DNA of 64,000 bases from Theropithecus gelada (GCF_003255815.1 NC_037669.1:131053307-131117306); one strand, 5' to 3'; shown: positions 32,970-43,899, counted from the first letter of the stretch. The notes: generated by a model from the sequence alone, not told the origin. Numbers and translations are program-made.

Positions 32970-33482
32970 GTTTGTAAAAATTTTATTTCAGTAGTTTTTG
33001 GGGAACAGGTGATTTTGGTTACATGAATAAGTTCTTTAGTGGTGATTTCTGAGATTTTGGTGCACCCGTCACTGGAGCAGTGTACACTGTACCCAATATT
33101 TAGTCTTCTATCCCTCATCCCCTTCCCACCCTCCCCCTTATGTCCCCAAAGTCCATTATATCATTCTTATGCCTTTGCATCCTCATAGCTTAGCTCCCAC
33201 TTATAAGTGAGAATTTATAGTTTTCCATTTCTGAGTTACTTCTCACAGAACAACGGTCTCCAACTCCATCTAAATTGCTGTAAATGCCATTATTTCATTC
33301 TGTTTTATGGCTGGGTAGCATACCATGGTGTAAATACACCACATTTTCTTTATCCGCTTGTTGATTGGTGGGCATTTAGGTTGGTTCCACAATTTTGCAA
33401 TTGTGAATTATGCTGCTATAAACATGCACGTACATGTGTCTTTTTCATATAATAACTTCTTTTCCTTTGGGTAGATACCCTA
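32970..33482 (-). mobile_element. L1 3' end, 5'-truncated
   Basis: Minus-strand L1: the plus strand shows 'TTTTGGGGAACAGGTG', 'TTACATGAATAAGTTCTTTAGTGGTGATTTC' and 'CAATTGTGAATTATGCTGCTATAAACATGC'. It stops abruptly at 'GGGTAGATACCCT', the same portion as the L1 at 107-957 but shorter. Confidence 0.9.
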
Positions 33483-33873
33483 AAATATACTTCTTTATAA
33501 CCTTCCCTTTAAATGTTAACACAATTCAGGATGGATGAAAAGAAACTTGCCAGAACAATGACAACTGACTTCCCAGGAAAAGTCCACTGAGAAGTGGTGG
33601 TGAAAAGTTGTATTTTAGCCCCTAGAGTAGCCAAAGATAACACAACACGTTTTATTTCGAGATTAATATTTATATTTCCTAATTCTGTTGCTGATAAAAT
33701 TACAACTTTAACATCACCAAACATTGTTCAATTTCTCTGCCAGCCAGCTAGTGCAGAACAAAAGAAATTATTCCATAAAATGTAAATGGACTCAGCACAT
33801 TTGTGCAACATATTTAATTGTAGAATTTAATAACATTTTTCCCTGACACTGGAAAATGAAGAGACACACTGCA
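33483..33873. other. Intronic sequence, nothing recognised
   Basis: Single-copy-looking DNA between two L1 insertions. Confidence 0.4.
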
Positions 33874-33884
33874 CAATAACTGTT

Positions 33885-33992
33885 ATTATTATTATTATTA
33901 TTATTATTATACTTTAAGTTCTAGGGTACATGTGCATAACGTGCAGTTTTGTTACATATGTATACTTGTGCCATGTTGGTGTGCTGCACCCA
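33885..33992 (-). mobile_element. Very short L1PA-type tail
   Basis: 108 bases: (TTA)n, then 'ACTTTAAGTTCTAGGGTACATGTGC', 'TTTGTTACATATGTATACTTGTGCCATGTTGGTGTGCTGCACCCATC', the complement of a young L1 3' terminus. It is bracketed by CAATAACTGTT at 33874-33884 and 33994-34004. Confidence 0.92.
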
Positions 33993-34003
33993 TCAATAAC
34001 TGT

Positions 34004-34305
34004 TTTTGTTTTTGTTTGTTTGTTTTTTGGGACAGAGTCTCGCTCTGTTGCCCAGGCTAGAGTGCAGTGGCACGATATCTGCTCACTGCAACCTCTGCCT
34101 CCTGGGCTCAAGCGATTCTCCCGCCTTAGCCTCCCAAGTAGCTGGGACCACAGGTGCCCACTACCACAGCTGGCTAATTTTTGTATTTTTAGTAGAGACG
34201 GGGTTTCACCATGCTGGCCAGGCTGGTCTCGAACTCCTTGCCTCAGGTGATCCACCCACCTCAGCCTCCCAAAGTGCTGGGATTACAGGCGTGAGCCACC
34301 GTGCC
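34004..34305 (-). mobile_element. AluS-type SINE at the same target as the preceding L1
   Basis: Complement of a full Alu (GGGACAGAGTCTCGCTCTGTTG to GAGCCACCGTGCCC) with a GTTT-rich tail (34005-34027). It is followed by a third copy of CAATAACTGTT at 34306-34316. Confidence 0.92.
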
Positions 34306-34461
34306 CAATAACTGTTTTTAAACTCACACTACCTTGTTACTCAGTGTAATATCTGTCATTAATTTTCCTCCTTGAAATACCTATGAGGTACAGGAAATAG
34401 TTCCATAATTCACATTTTACAAATATTGATGTACTCTGTATTATTGAAAGCACATCACGGG

Positions 34462-35766
34462 ATTACTGGCTAGCCATATGCAGAAGATTGAAACTGGACC
34501 CCTTCTTTACACAATATACAAAAATTAACTCAAGATGGATTAAAGACTTTAATGTAAAACTCCAAACTATAAAAACCCTGGAAGATAACCTAGGCAACAC
34601 CATTCAGGACATAGGCACGGGCAAGGATTTCATGATGAAGACACCAAAAGCAACTGCAAAAAAACCAAAAATTGACAAATAGGATCTAATTAATCTAAAG
34701 AGCTTCTGCACAGCAAAAGAAACTATCATCAGAGTAAACAGACAACCTACAGAATGGGAGAACATTTTTGAAAATTCTGCACCTGACAAAGGCCTAATAT
34801 TCAGCATCTATAAGGAATTTAAACAAATTTACAAGAAAAAGACAACCCCATAAAAAAGTGGACAAATGACATGAATAGATACCTTTCAAAAGAATACATA
34901 CATGTGGCCAACAATCATGACAAAAAGCTCAACATCACTGATCTTTAGAGAAATGCAAATTAAAACACAATGAGAGGCTGGGCATGGTGGCTCACGCCTG
35001 TAATCCCAGCACTTTGGGAGGCCGAGGTGGGCGGATCACGAGGTCAGGAGATCAAGACCATTCTGGCTAACACGGTGAAACCCCATCTCCACCAAAATTA
35101 CAAAAAATTACCCGGGCATGGTGGCAGGCGCCTGTAGTCCCAGCTACTCGGGAGGGTGAGACAGGAGAATGGTGTGAACTGGGAAGCAGAGCATTCAGTG
35201 AGCCGAGATCATGCCACTGCACTCCAGCCTGGGCTACAGAGCAAGACTCCGTCTCAAAAAACAAAAAACAAAACAAACAAAAAAAACCACAATGAGATAC
35301 CATCTAACACCAGTCAAAAAGGCTATTATTAAGAAGTCAAATAATAACAGATGATAGCAAGGTTGAGGAGGAAAAGGAACACTTTTACACTGCTGGTGGG
35401 AGTGTAAATTAGTTCAGTCATTGTGGAAGACAGTATGGTAATTCCTCAAAGACAGAAAGACAGAAATACCATTCAACTCAGCAATCCCATTACTGGGTAT
35501 ATACCCAAAGGAATAGAAATCATTCTATTATAAAGACACACGCTCACATATGCTCATTGCAGCACTATTCACAATAGCAAAGACATGGAATCAACGTAAA
35601 TGCCCATCAATGATAAACTAGATTAAGAAAATGTAGTACATATACACCATGGAATACTATGCAGCCATAAAAAAGAATAAGATCATGTCCTTTGCAGGCA
35701 TATGGATGCAGCTGGAGGCTATTATCCTTAGCAAAGTAACACAGGAACAGAAAACCAAATACTGAG
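34462..35766 (+). pseudogene. L1 ORF2 3' portion, truncated at both ends and split by an Alu
   Basis: Plus-strand L1 starting in ORF2 at 'CTGGCTAGCCATATGCAGAAG' and running to 'GAACAGAAAACCAAATACTG', where the usual 'CATGTTCTCAC' and the whole 3' UTR are missing. The translated text has L1 words such as KLDPFFTQYTKINSRWIKD and DIGTGKDFMMKTPKA, with a stop at 34681 (TAG) and frameshifts. An AluY occupies 34976-35287. Confidence 0.9.
34976..35287 (+). mobile_element. AluY-type SINE inserted in L1
   Basis: Full Alu (GGCTGGGCATGGTGGCTCACG to GACTCCGTCTCAAAAAAC) with a CAAA-rich tail. The L1 sequence CACAATGAGA is duplicated on both sides (34966-34975 and 35288-35297), so the order of insertion is certain. 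Confidence 0.94.
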
Positions 35767-37290
35767 GTCTCTTATTGGTTTTAGCCAATCCTTCATTTTT
35801 CAAAGTTTGGCTCAAAAGCCATGTATATACTGTTAGTATTGCCTAACCTAACTTGAACATCTAAGAGCATCCAACAGCTTTCCAATTATTTTGTATTTGT
35901 ACAGGTATAGGTACTTTAGCTCCTCCATCTGGCAGAAATAAGGACTGTATCTTACACATTATTGTGTTGCCCCATATCTGGTTCAATGCTTTGTACCACA
36001 GAAGCGCAATACTTTGACACTATGCAAAAAACAAGTACTTTCAGATAGCTTGGGAGAAGATGTTTTGACAGTTCCTAATTCTTTGCTTGCATACAGATCT
36101 TCCTTTCACAATTTCAGATAGAGAATAAAAGTCTGGTTTTCTACTGGCAAATGGAACTATTCTTGGTCTTTAATTTTCTTTCATGCCATTATTTTAGAAA
36201 AGTAAACAGCTCAAACCCAATCATCATTCACATGACAAAATGGCAAATTATGTGTTTCACACTTAAAGCTGTGTGAAGCTTTATTTAATGTTTTCCTCTC
36301 CATAATCATTTGATCTTCTCCATTCTTGCCTTTATTTCTGCATTTAACAATGGGCTTGATTGATTCTTCTAGGGACCCTTTGAGGAATCATGTATAACGT
36401 ACATCAGAGCAGTGCACCTGAGTTAAAGTTGCCTTGCAGGATGTTAATTACCCCTGGACTTTCAGCTTTATGCTTAGCCAGATGTATCCTAAATGGCTGA
36501 AGAGAAACCTTAGGGAAGAAAGTGCAAAAGAGTTCACAGGTTCCCTCCAGTTAGACATGAAAAGACGGTGGCTTCGGCAACAGCCAGAGTAAAAAGATGA
36601 ACTAAAAACTTACAAGGCAGGGCATAAAAGTGCTGAATGTACCTTCTTATAGAATTGACATATATTTATATTACCCATTCCAGCGTTAGTCTGGAAGACA
36701 TTAAAGGGTTACAGTAAACTCTATAAAAAGAACTCAGTGGGTAAGAAGGATAAATGAAAAGAAGCAAAATGATTAAGAACCTAAATTCTGGAAATGTAGG
36801 TAGAACGCTGATGCTGGTCATTAGGCTAAAAAACTATTTACTATTATATGGTATATTGTTTAAGAACCAATACATATTAAATAATTTGGGTGGGGTGGTG
36901 TAAAAGTATATTTCAAGAGCTGCTAAATGTTTCACAATTTATCTTAAAAAGAAAACTTGTTAGCCGGCCAATTCTAATTTATTGACTGTCTGCTGAGTAA
37001 TACATATTAGGCTTGAACTGTTGGGAAAACAAGCCTTTACCATAAAGGAACCTGCAATCTTAATATGCAAACAAAACACATGAAATACTAGAAAAACACA
37101 TTTTACAAAGTAATGCAAAAATAGGCATGAATCCTGAAATAAATTAATATATTTATTTAATGCATGAGTTATGTTAAGTGCTAAACAGCCTTTAGGGAGA
37201 GAAATTAAGATAGGAGGGGAACACGGAAAAATAATCAGGAAATAATTCTGGTAGAATTTAAAGACCAATTTAAAAAAAAATAACTTAAGA
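35767..37290. other. Intronic sequence, nothing recognised
   Basis: About 1.5 kb without an assigned repeat or exon-like frame. Confidence 0.4.
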
Positions 37291-37296
37291 AAGAAG

Positions 37297-37582
37297 GCCG
37301 GGTGCGGTGGCTCACACCTGTAATCACAGCACTTTGGGAGGCCAAGACAGGCAGATCACGAGGTCAAGAGATCGAGACCATCCTGGCCAATATGGTGAAA
37401 CCCTGTCTCTACTAAAAATACAAAAATTAGCTGGGCGTGGTGGCGCGTGCTGTAGTCCCAGCTACTCGGGAGGCTAAAGCAGGAGAATCGCTTGAACCCA
37501 GAAGGCAGAGGTTGCAGTAAGCAGAGATCACATCATTGCACTCCAGCCTGATGACAGAGCGATACTCTGACTCAAAAAGAAA
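37297..37582 (+). mobile_element. AluS/AluY-type SINE
   Basis: GGCCGGGTGCGGTGGCTCACACC to 'GATACTCTGACTCAAAAAG'. Internal small deletions ('GCGCGTGCTGTAGTCC', 'CAGCCTGATGACAG'). Confidence 0.9.
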
Positions 37583-37586
37583 AACA

Positions 37587-37735
37587 ACACCTAGGAAATA
37601 TTCTTCCAGACATTGGCCTAGGCAAAGAATTGATTATGAAGACCCTAAAGGCAAAAGCAACAAAATAGACAAATGAGACTTAATTAAACTACAGAGTTTC
37701 CACACAGCAAAAGAAACTATCAACAGAATAAGCAA
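37587..37735 (+). pseudogene. Short L1 ORF2 fragment
   Basis: 'ACACCTAGGAAATATTCTTCCAGACATTGGCC', 'GAATTGATTATGAAGACCC', 'CACAGCAAAAGAAACTATCAACAGA' is the ORF2 segment encoding the DI(G)LGKEL..KT and FCTAKETINR-like words. It adjoins the Alu at 37297-37582, which probably inserted into it. Confidence 0.75.
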
Positions 37736-37801
37736 TTAAAAATTGTGTTATAAAAGAGTACTAAATTATGTAGGAAAATATTCATAATAAAAAGCAGATT
37801 A

Positions 37802-37940
37802 AGGCTGGACACAGTGGCTCACCCCTGTAATCCTAGCATTTTGGGAGGCTGAGACAGGTGGATCATTTGAGCTCAGGAGATCAAGACCAGCCTGGGCAAC
37901 ATGGCAAGACCCTGTCTCTACTAAAAATACAAAAAATAGC
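37802..37940 (+). mobile_element. Alu left arm only, cut by an L1 insertion
   Basis: GGCTGGACACAGTGGCTCACC to 'CTACTAAAAATACAAAAAATAGCT', exactly up to the start of the right arm. The rest of the Alu does not reappear on the far side of the L1 (after 40697), so about half of it is missing. Confidence 0.9.
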
Positions 37941-38535
37941 TCTTATTATTTTGAGGTACGTTCCATCAATACCGAATTTATTGAGCGTTTTTAGCATGAA
38001 GGGCTGTTGAATTTTGTCAAAAGCCTTTTCTGCATCTATTGAGATAATCATGTGGTTCTTGTCTTTGGTTCTGTTTATATGCTGGATTATGTTTATTGAT
38101 TTGCGAATGTTGAACCAGCCTTGCATCCCAGGGATGAAGCCCACTTGATCATGGTGGATAAGCTTTTTGATGTGTTGTTGAATCCGGTTTGCCAGTATTT
38201 TATTGAGGATTTTTGCATCGATGTTCATCAGGGATATTGGTCTAAAATTCTCTTTTTTTGTTGTGTCTCTGCCAGGCTTTGGTATCAGGATGATGTTGGC
38301 CTCATAAAATGAGTTAGGGAGGATTCCCTCTTTTTCTATTGATTGGAATAGTTTCAGAAGGAATGGTACCAACTCCTCCTTATACCTCTGGTAGAATTCA
38401 GCTGTGAATCCATCTGGTCCTGGACTTTTTTTGGTTGGTAGGCTATTAATTATTGCCTCAATTTCAGAGCCTACTATTGGTCTATTCAGGGATTCAACTT
38501 CTTCCTGGTTTAGTCTTGGAAGAGTGTAAGTGTCC
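37940..38535 (-). pseudogene. Inverted L1 ORF2 segment (first half of reverse transcriptase)
   Basis: About 196 codons open on the minus strand, with SPGPDGFTAEFYQ, ANIILIPKPGRD, FRPISLMNIDAKILNK and MIISIDAEKAFDKIQ, the last carrying the first catalytic aspartate region of the RT palm. The frame runs on into the Alu on one side and the complement of the forward L1 on the other, giving a chimeric 248-codon open frame (37881-38627) that is not a gene. Confidence 0.92.
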
Positions 38536-40446
38536 AATATCATACTGAATGGGCAAAAACTGGAAAAATTCCCTTTGAAAACTGGCACAAGACAGGGATG
38601 CCCTCTCTCACCACTCCTATTCAACATAGTGTTGGAAGTTCTGGCTTGGGCAATTAGGCAAGAGAAAGAAATCAGGGGTATTCAGTTAGGAAAAGAAGAA
38701 GTCAAATTGTCCCTGTTTGCAGATGACATGATTGTATATTTAGAAAACCCCATTGTCTCAGCCCAAAATCTCCTTAAGCTGATAAGCAACTTCAGCAAAG
38801 TCTCAGGATACAAAATTAATGTGCAAAAATCACAAGCATTCTTATACACCAATAACAGACAAACACAGAGCCAAATCATGAATGAACTTCCATTCACAAT
38901 TGCTTCAAAGAGAATAAAATACCTAGGAATCCAACTTACAAGGGATGTAAAGGACCTCTTCAAGGAGAACGACAAACCACTGCTCAGTGAAATACAAGAG
39001 GACACAAACAAATGGAAGAACATACCATGCTCATGGATAGGAAGAATCAATATCGTGAAAATGGCCATACTGCCCAAGGTAATTTATAGATTCAATGCCA
39101 TCCCCATCAAGCTACCAATGAGTTTCTTCACAGAATTGGAAAAAACTGCTTTAAAGTTCATATGGAACCAAAAAAGAGCCCGCATCTCCAAGACAATCCT
39201 AAGTCAAAAGAACAAAGCTGGAGGCATCACGCTACCTGACTTCAAACTATACTACAAGGCTACAGTAACCAAAACAGCATGGTACTGGTACCAAAACAGA
39301 GATATAGACCAATGGAACAGAACAGAGTCCTCAGAAATAATACCACACATCTACAGCCATCTGATCTTTGACAAACCTCAGAAAAACAAGAAATGGGGAA
39401 AGGATTCCCTATTTAATAAATGGTGCTGGGAAAATTGGCTAGCCATAAGTAGAAAGCTGAAACTGGATCCTTTCCTTACTCCTTATATGAAAATTAATTC
39501 AAGATGGATTAGAGACTTAAATGTTAGACCTAATACCATAAAAATCCTAGAGGAAAACCTAGGTAGTACCATTCAGGACATAGGCATGGGCAAAGACTTC
39601 ATGTCTAAAACACCAAAAGCAACGGCAGCAAAAGCTAAAATTGACAAATGGGATCTAATTAAACTAAAGAGCTTCTGCACAGCAAAAGAAACTACCATCA
39701 GAGTGAACAGGCAACCTACAGAATGGGAGAAAATTTTTGCAATCTACTCATCTGACAAAGGGCTAATATCCAGAACCTACAAAGAACTCAAACAAATTTA
39801 CAAGAAAAAAACAAACAACCCCATCAAAAAGTGGGCAAAGGATATGAACAGACAGTTCTCAAAAGAAGACATTCATACAGCCAACAGACACATGAAAAAA
39901 TGCTCCTCATCACTGGCCATCAGAGAAATGCAAATCAAAACCACAATGAGATACCATCTCACACCAGTTAGAATGGCAATCATTAAAAAGTCAGGAAACA
40001 ACAGGTGCTGGAGAGGATGTGGAGAAATAGGAACACTTTTACACTGTTGGTGGGATTGTAAACTAGTTCAACCATTATGGAAAACAGTATGGCGATTCCT
40101 CAAGGATCTAGAACTAGATGTACCATATGACCCAGCCATCCCATTACTGGGTACATACCCAAAGGATTATAAATCATGCTGCTATAAAGACACATGCACA
40201 CGTATGTTTACTGCGGCACTATTCACAATAGCAAAGACTTGGAATCAACCCAAATGTCCATCAGTGATAGACTGGATTAAGAAAATGTGGCACATATACA
40301 CCATGGAATACTATGCAGCCATAAAAAAGGATGAGTTTGTGTCCTTTGTAGGGACATGGATGCAGCTGGAAACCATCATTCTTAGCAAACTATCACAAGA
40401 ACAGAAAACCAAACACTGCATGTTCTCACTCATAGGTGGGAACTGA
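38536..40446 (+). pseudogene. L1 ORF2 C-terminal part, long open frame (about 637 codons)
   Basis: Open from the inversion junction to the natural ORF2 stop (TGA at 40444-40446). It contains part of the reverse transcriptase domain: RQGCPLSPLLFN, then the catalytic FADDMIVY motif near residues 64-71. Next come the thumb and the long C-terminal region, with the cysteine cluster CWRGCGEIGTLLHCWWDC (about 40003-40060; C-X3-C-X7-H-X4-C intact) and PAIPLLGTYPKDY. The upstream half of the RT domain is in the inverted segment and the endonuclease is missing, so it cannot make active ORF2 protein. It is antisense to PPM1L. The intact frame over 1.9 kb shows the insertion is recent. Confidence 0.93.
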
Positions 40447-40499
40447 ATAATGAGATCACTTGGACTTGGGAAGGAGAACATCACACACCGGGGCCTATC

Positions 40500-40592
40500 A
40501 TGGGGAGGGGGGAGGGGGGAGGGATTGCATTGGGAGTTATACCTGATGTAAATGATGAGTTGATGGGTGCTGACGAGTTGATGGGTGCAGCA
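40500..40592 (+). repeat. L1 3' UTR G-rich tract and 18-bp duplication
   Basis: GGGGAGGGGGGAGGGGGGAGGG-type tract at 40502-40523, a potential G-quadruplex typical of L1PA 3' UTRs. Then GATGAGTTGATGGGTGCT is followed at once by GACGAGTTGATGGGTGCA (40554-40589), a near-perfect duplication that I do not know from human L1PA consensus tails. Confidence 0.8.
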
Positions 40593-40699
40593 CACCAACA
40601 TGGCACAAGTATACATATGTAACAAACCTGCACATTATGCACATGTACCCTAGAACTTAAAGTATAATAAAAAAAAATAAAAAATAAAAAATAAAAAGG

Positions 40700-41404
40700 G
40701 CTGAATTTAGGGAAATGGTCACTGAGGGACATTCATAAGGTATTCACAAGATAAAGGAGAGATTATCATGGGAATGCTTCAAAATTCACACTAGAGGAAG
40801 AAAGAAGACAGAAGAGAGTAATATTTTAGTGCAGGCAAGGTTTCCCTGCCCTTGAAGAGAAGGGATGTGTGTTTGCTGACCTGGCAGCAGCCAGCACACA
40901 GACCACACGTTAATTTACTTAGTTTCACCTTGGAATCCATCTTTCTTATGGTAACATATCATTAACTTTTGACAGCTGCTCTTTGGCTCCAGGCACTTTA
41001 AAATAAAGTCAGAGTGAGTGCCCTTGCCCACCAGGAAGAGAACATAAGGCAAGGGAGTTACTCTCTCATGCCTGCCAAGAGTGTCATTTCTTGCCATTTT
41101 TAGTCTTTGGCACTTCTAACCTGGAGAGGTTATTCAAATAAGGTTATTTGAATAAGAGGTTATTCAAATAAGATGACCATCTTGCACTCCTGAATTCATA
41201 ATTCTGCCTCAAGAAGGCAAATTTGATTCCTTCAAGAGAGATGGCATCAGGAAAAAGTCCCAAGCTTAAACCAGAAGCATAAAAATGAAATCTTACACCT
41301 ATTACAGAGATTTAAGATTGCTCTGGAGAACGAAAGCTGCAGACGTGCAAATGCTAGTCATGTGGTAAAATGACTACCGCAGAAGGCATAACACTCAGTG
41401 TGTG
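40700..41404. other. Intronic sequence with a local palindrome
   Basis: No interspersed repeat recognised. Holds the inverted repeat annotated at 41130-41155. Confidence 0.4.
41126..41172. repeat. Perfect 12-bp inverted repeat plus direct copy
   Basis: TTATTCAAATAA (41130-41141), spacer GG, TTATTTGAATAA (41144-41155): a perfect palindrome with a 2-nt spacer. GAGGTTATTCAAATAAG (41126-41142) is repeated at 41156-41172, period 30. Confidence 0.95.
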
Positions 41405-41418
41405 AAAGACTTGAAGTC

Positions 41419-41700
41419 GGCCGGGCGCGGTGGCTCAAGCCTGTAATCCCAGCACTTTGGGAGGCCGAGACGGGCGGATCACGAGGTCAGGAGATCGAGA
41501 CCATCCTGGCTGACACAGTGAAACCCTGTCTCTACTAAAAAATACAAAAAACTAGCCGGGCGAGGTGGCGGGCGCCTGTAGTCCCCGCTACTCGGGAGGC
41601 TGAGGCAGGAGAATGGCGTAAACCCGGGAGGCGGAGCTTGCAGTGAGCCGAGATCTGGCCACTGCACTCCAGCCTGGGCGGCAGAGCGAGACTCCGTCTC

Positions 41701-41726
<26 letters not shown>
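41419..41726 (+). mobile_element. AluY, Old World monkey type
   Basis: Near-consensus: GGCCGGGCGCGGTGGCTCAAG, ACTAGCCGGGCGAGGTGGCG, AATGGCGTAAACCCGGG, then A29. Target duplication AAAGACTTGAAGTC at 41405-41418 and from about 41727. The least diverged Alu in the window. Confidence 0.96.
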
Positions 41727-41731
<5 letters not shown>

Positions 41732-41740
41732 CTTGAAGTC

Positions 41741-43715
41741 ATCTAACCGATGGAATATGAAGACTAAAGTTCCCATTTAGTTTAAGCATTAAGGTGATAG
41801 ACTACTTAGTTATAGATTATCCCAGACAATTCCTTTGGAATTCCTAATGTGATAAACCTTAAATAACTTTATCAGTCATCTAATTCATATTCAATCTGAC
41901 ACTATATTCATGTGGCAGCACCAAGTATGCCAGCGTGTGAAAATATCACTCAAATCCCACTTTCTGTCTGATGGCTTCCCTAATTGCAGATGGATGCTTT
42001 TGTACATAAAAACTAACTTACCTCTCTTTTCTAGATCTTACCCTGTAATTGCAATAAAATATAATTTTGCCAAATTATCAAACATTGTTCACCTATGTGG
42101 CCCATTTTCCTTATCTTATTATTTCGATGGAAATCTACCCTCAAACTCTAAAGGATTAAAAAATGTATCTGCTTTACAGTCTAACAAAAAGTTGACCTTA
42201 CTTCCCTACTGCCACAGTGATGATGAATTCTTTGTCCCTCAATATTACACATGATCCAGGGATAGGTTAAGGGATTCAGGGGGAATAGTTTGTACTAGTT
42301 TCATGATCCTTTTGTTTTAAAGCACACATACACATCTATGTTCTCCTGAGGGATAAAACAGCCTAATGTCGGACTTTCTCATCAACCTGTTGAGAAAACA
42401 AGCAGCACTCGGTCAAAGCAATCTGGCTAAATTTTGTGATGGGTGAGTTCCTGTCTTTTCTGCAGTTACAGAAAGAAGATGTTTCACATTCTATACACAT
42501 GAGATCTATAGAAGAAAACTGCAAAGTAATATTTGTTTACAGAGAGAACTATGTTTCCTATTTCAGAGAAAATTATGATTACTGATAAAATTCCCTTCCC
42601 TTTCTGAATCTTGGGCTATAGAGCTTGGAGAAATATTAACTTCCATTAGTGCTATCCAAATGTATTCCAGAAAGTTCCATGTGGAATGCTAACTGAAAAT
42701 GCCCTTGGAAATTCAGGAAGCCAATGGGACTGTTAGAAGTGAATTATAAAACACTCATGAGTTATTAATCAAAAAGAACTCTGAAGCTATGACAGTAGAG
42801 CAGCCGCTTAGGAGGTAGCCAAAACATGGTCAGATAAAAACGTTCTTTGGCTGGCAACCTCTATTTATATAGGAGTAGCGCCAGAGAACTCCTACTAGAC
42901 CTCGTTTGGCTTCTGCCTTGCAGCTATCTACGAGGCTCTTTAGGGTGGGCCTCCAGAAGGCAGGTGTGGCCAGGGTGGCAGGGAAGCTCCAGACGAATGC
43001 CAGTTTGGCTTCTGTCTCCAATCTGACATGACTTTAGGAGGTGCCTTCAAAACCCGTATTAGATTAAGGCTCCCTGTATGTGTAGTTGGGGTATGGAGAA
43101 GGTCTGGTCTTTCTGTCCAGGGAGCTGGTAACGGCCTTATTTAGTGTGATATGAGTAACCCCAAAAGGATCCCCACCCCCAAATCATTTTCCCTTTTTTG
43201 ACGCCTGAAATTCTATCATTATAGCTTCAATCTTTGGTTAACGCCAGCTCTTCACCTACCAAAAGGTAAATATTTTCAGGAGGAGTAGTATACTAAGTAA
43301 ATATTCAGTCTTAGTATGAGCAAGTTGATCAGATTTTTACCTACAAGGAGGTGGATTGACAAGCAATAAGGCACCCAAGGAGACTCCTGGGAATGGAGTG
43401 TAAAGTATGAAAGTGAAGATAAAGAAAGACAAATGTTCTCTACTTTGAAATTTAATTTTGTGTGGAGGAAAACACAAAGATCTGTGCTCCTTGAAGGTCT
43501 AAATTACTTTTCTCTGTCTCTGGCTCCCGCTTCGAGACCTGCCATCAAAGCTTGTTTGAGGCTAACCTAATGAAGCAAACTTAATTTGTTGTATCTCACA
43601 TATGGATAAATAAAGAACAAATTCAGTAGCATCTACTACATACATATAATTTTAAAACTTCTGTACAAATAGGAATCATCCCTTTGGTTGCAAAAGTAGT
43701 CTCTCAGAATTAATG
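41741..43715. other. Intronic sequence, nothing recognised
   Basis: About 2 kb without an assigned repeat. The 114-codon open frame at 41910-42254 has no recognisable domain and sits in ordinary AT-rich intron. Confidence 0.4.
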
Positions 43716-43719
43716 CGAT

Positions 43720-43890
43720 TGCTTTCCCACTTGTCACCACAATGTCCTACGTTCAGATCTCTGTTACAGCTCTCAACTACTTCAAAGTATCTCTATCTAG
43801 TCACCTATTTGCCTTCCCACTAGTTTATGAGCAACCAGAAGGTAGGACAGAAGCTTTTTCACCTATGTGGGTTTCCCTGACACTTAGTCC
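43720..43890 (+). mobile_element. L2 LINE fragment
   Basis: 'CCCACTTGTCACCACAATG', 'CCTATTTGCCTTCCCACTAGTTTATGAGCAACCAGAAGG' follows the L2 3' pattern 'CTGTCTCCCCCACTAGACTGTGAGCTCC'. Confidence 0.5.
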
Positions 43891-43899
43891 AACATGGGC

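Larger units (their letters stand above)
37940..40697 (+). mobile_element. Young L1PA-type LINE with 5' inversion (twin-primed)
   Basis: Two parts of one L1: an inverted segment, 37940-about 38535, on the minus strand, and a forward segment, about 38533-40697, on the plus strand. The inverted part encodes ORF2 from DTYTLPRLNQEEVE to GIDGTYLKIIRAI; the forward part resumes at NIILNGQKLE. In an intact L1 only about six codons separate these words, so the two parts are adjacent pieces of one element. This is the signature of twin priming. The 3' UTR has a G-rich run (40500-40522) and an A/AAAAAT tail (40668-40697). ORF1, the 5' UTR and the endonuclease domain are absent. Confidence 0.93.

Noticed and set aside
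37881..38627. A 248-codon minus-strand frame that looks like a reverse transcriptase gene
   Set aside because: It is a chance fusion of Alu antisense, the inverted L1 segment and antisense of the forward L1 segment.
41910..42254. A 114-codon plus-strand frame outside repeats
   Set aside because: No homology recognised, no splice sites or promoter, and composition like the surrounding intron. A frame of this length is expected by chance over 64 kb.
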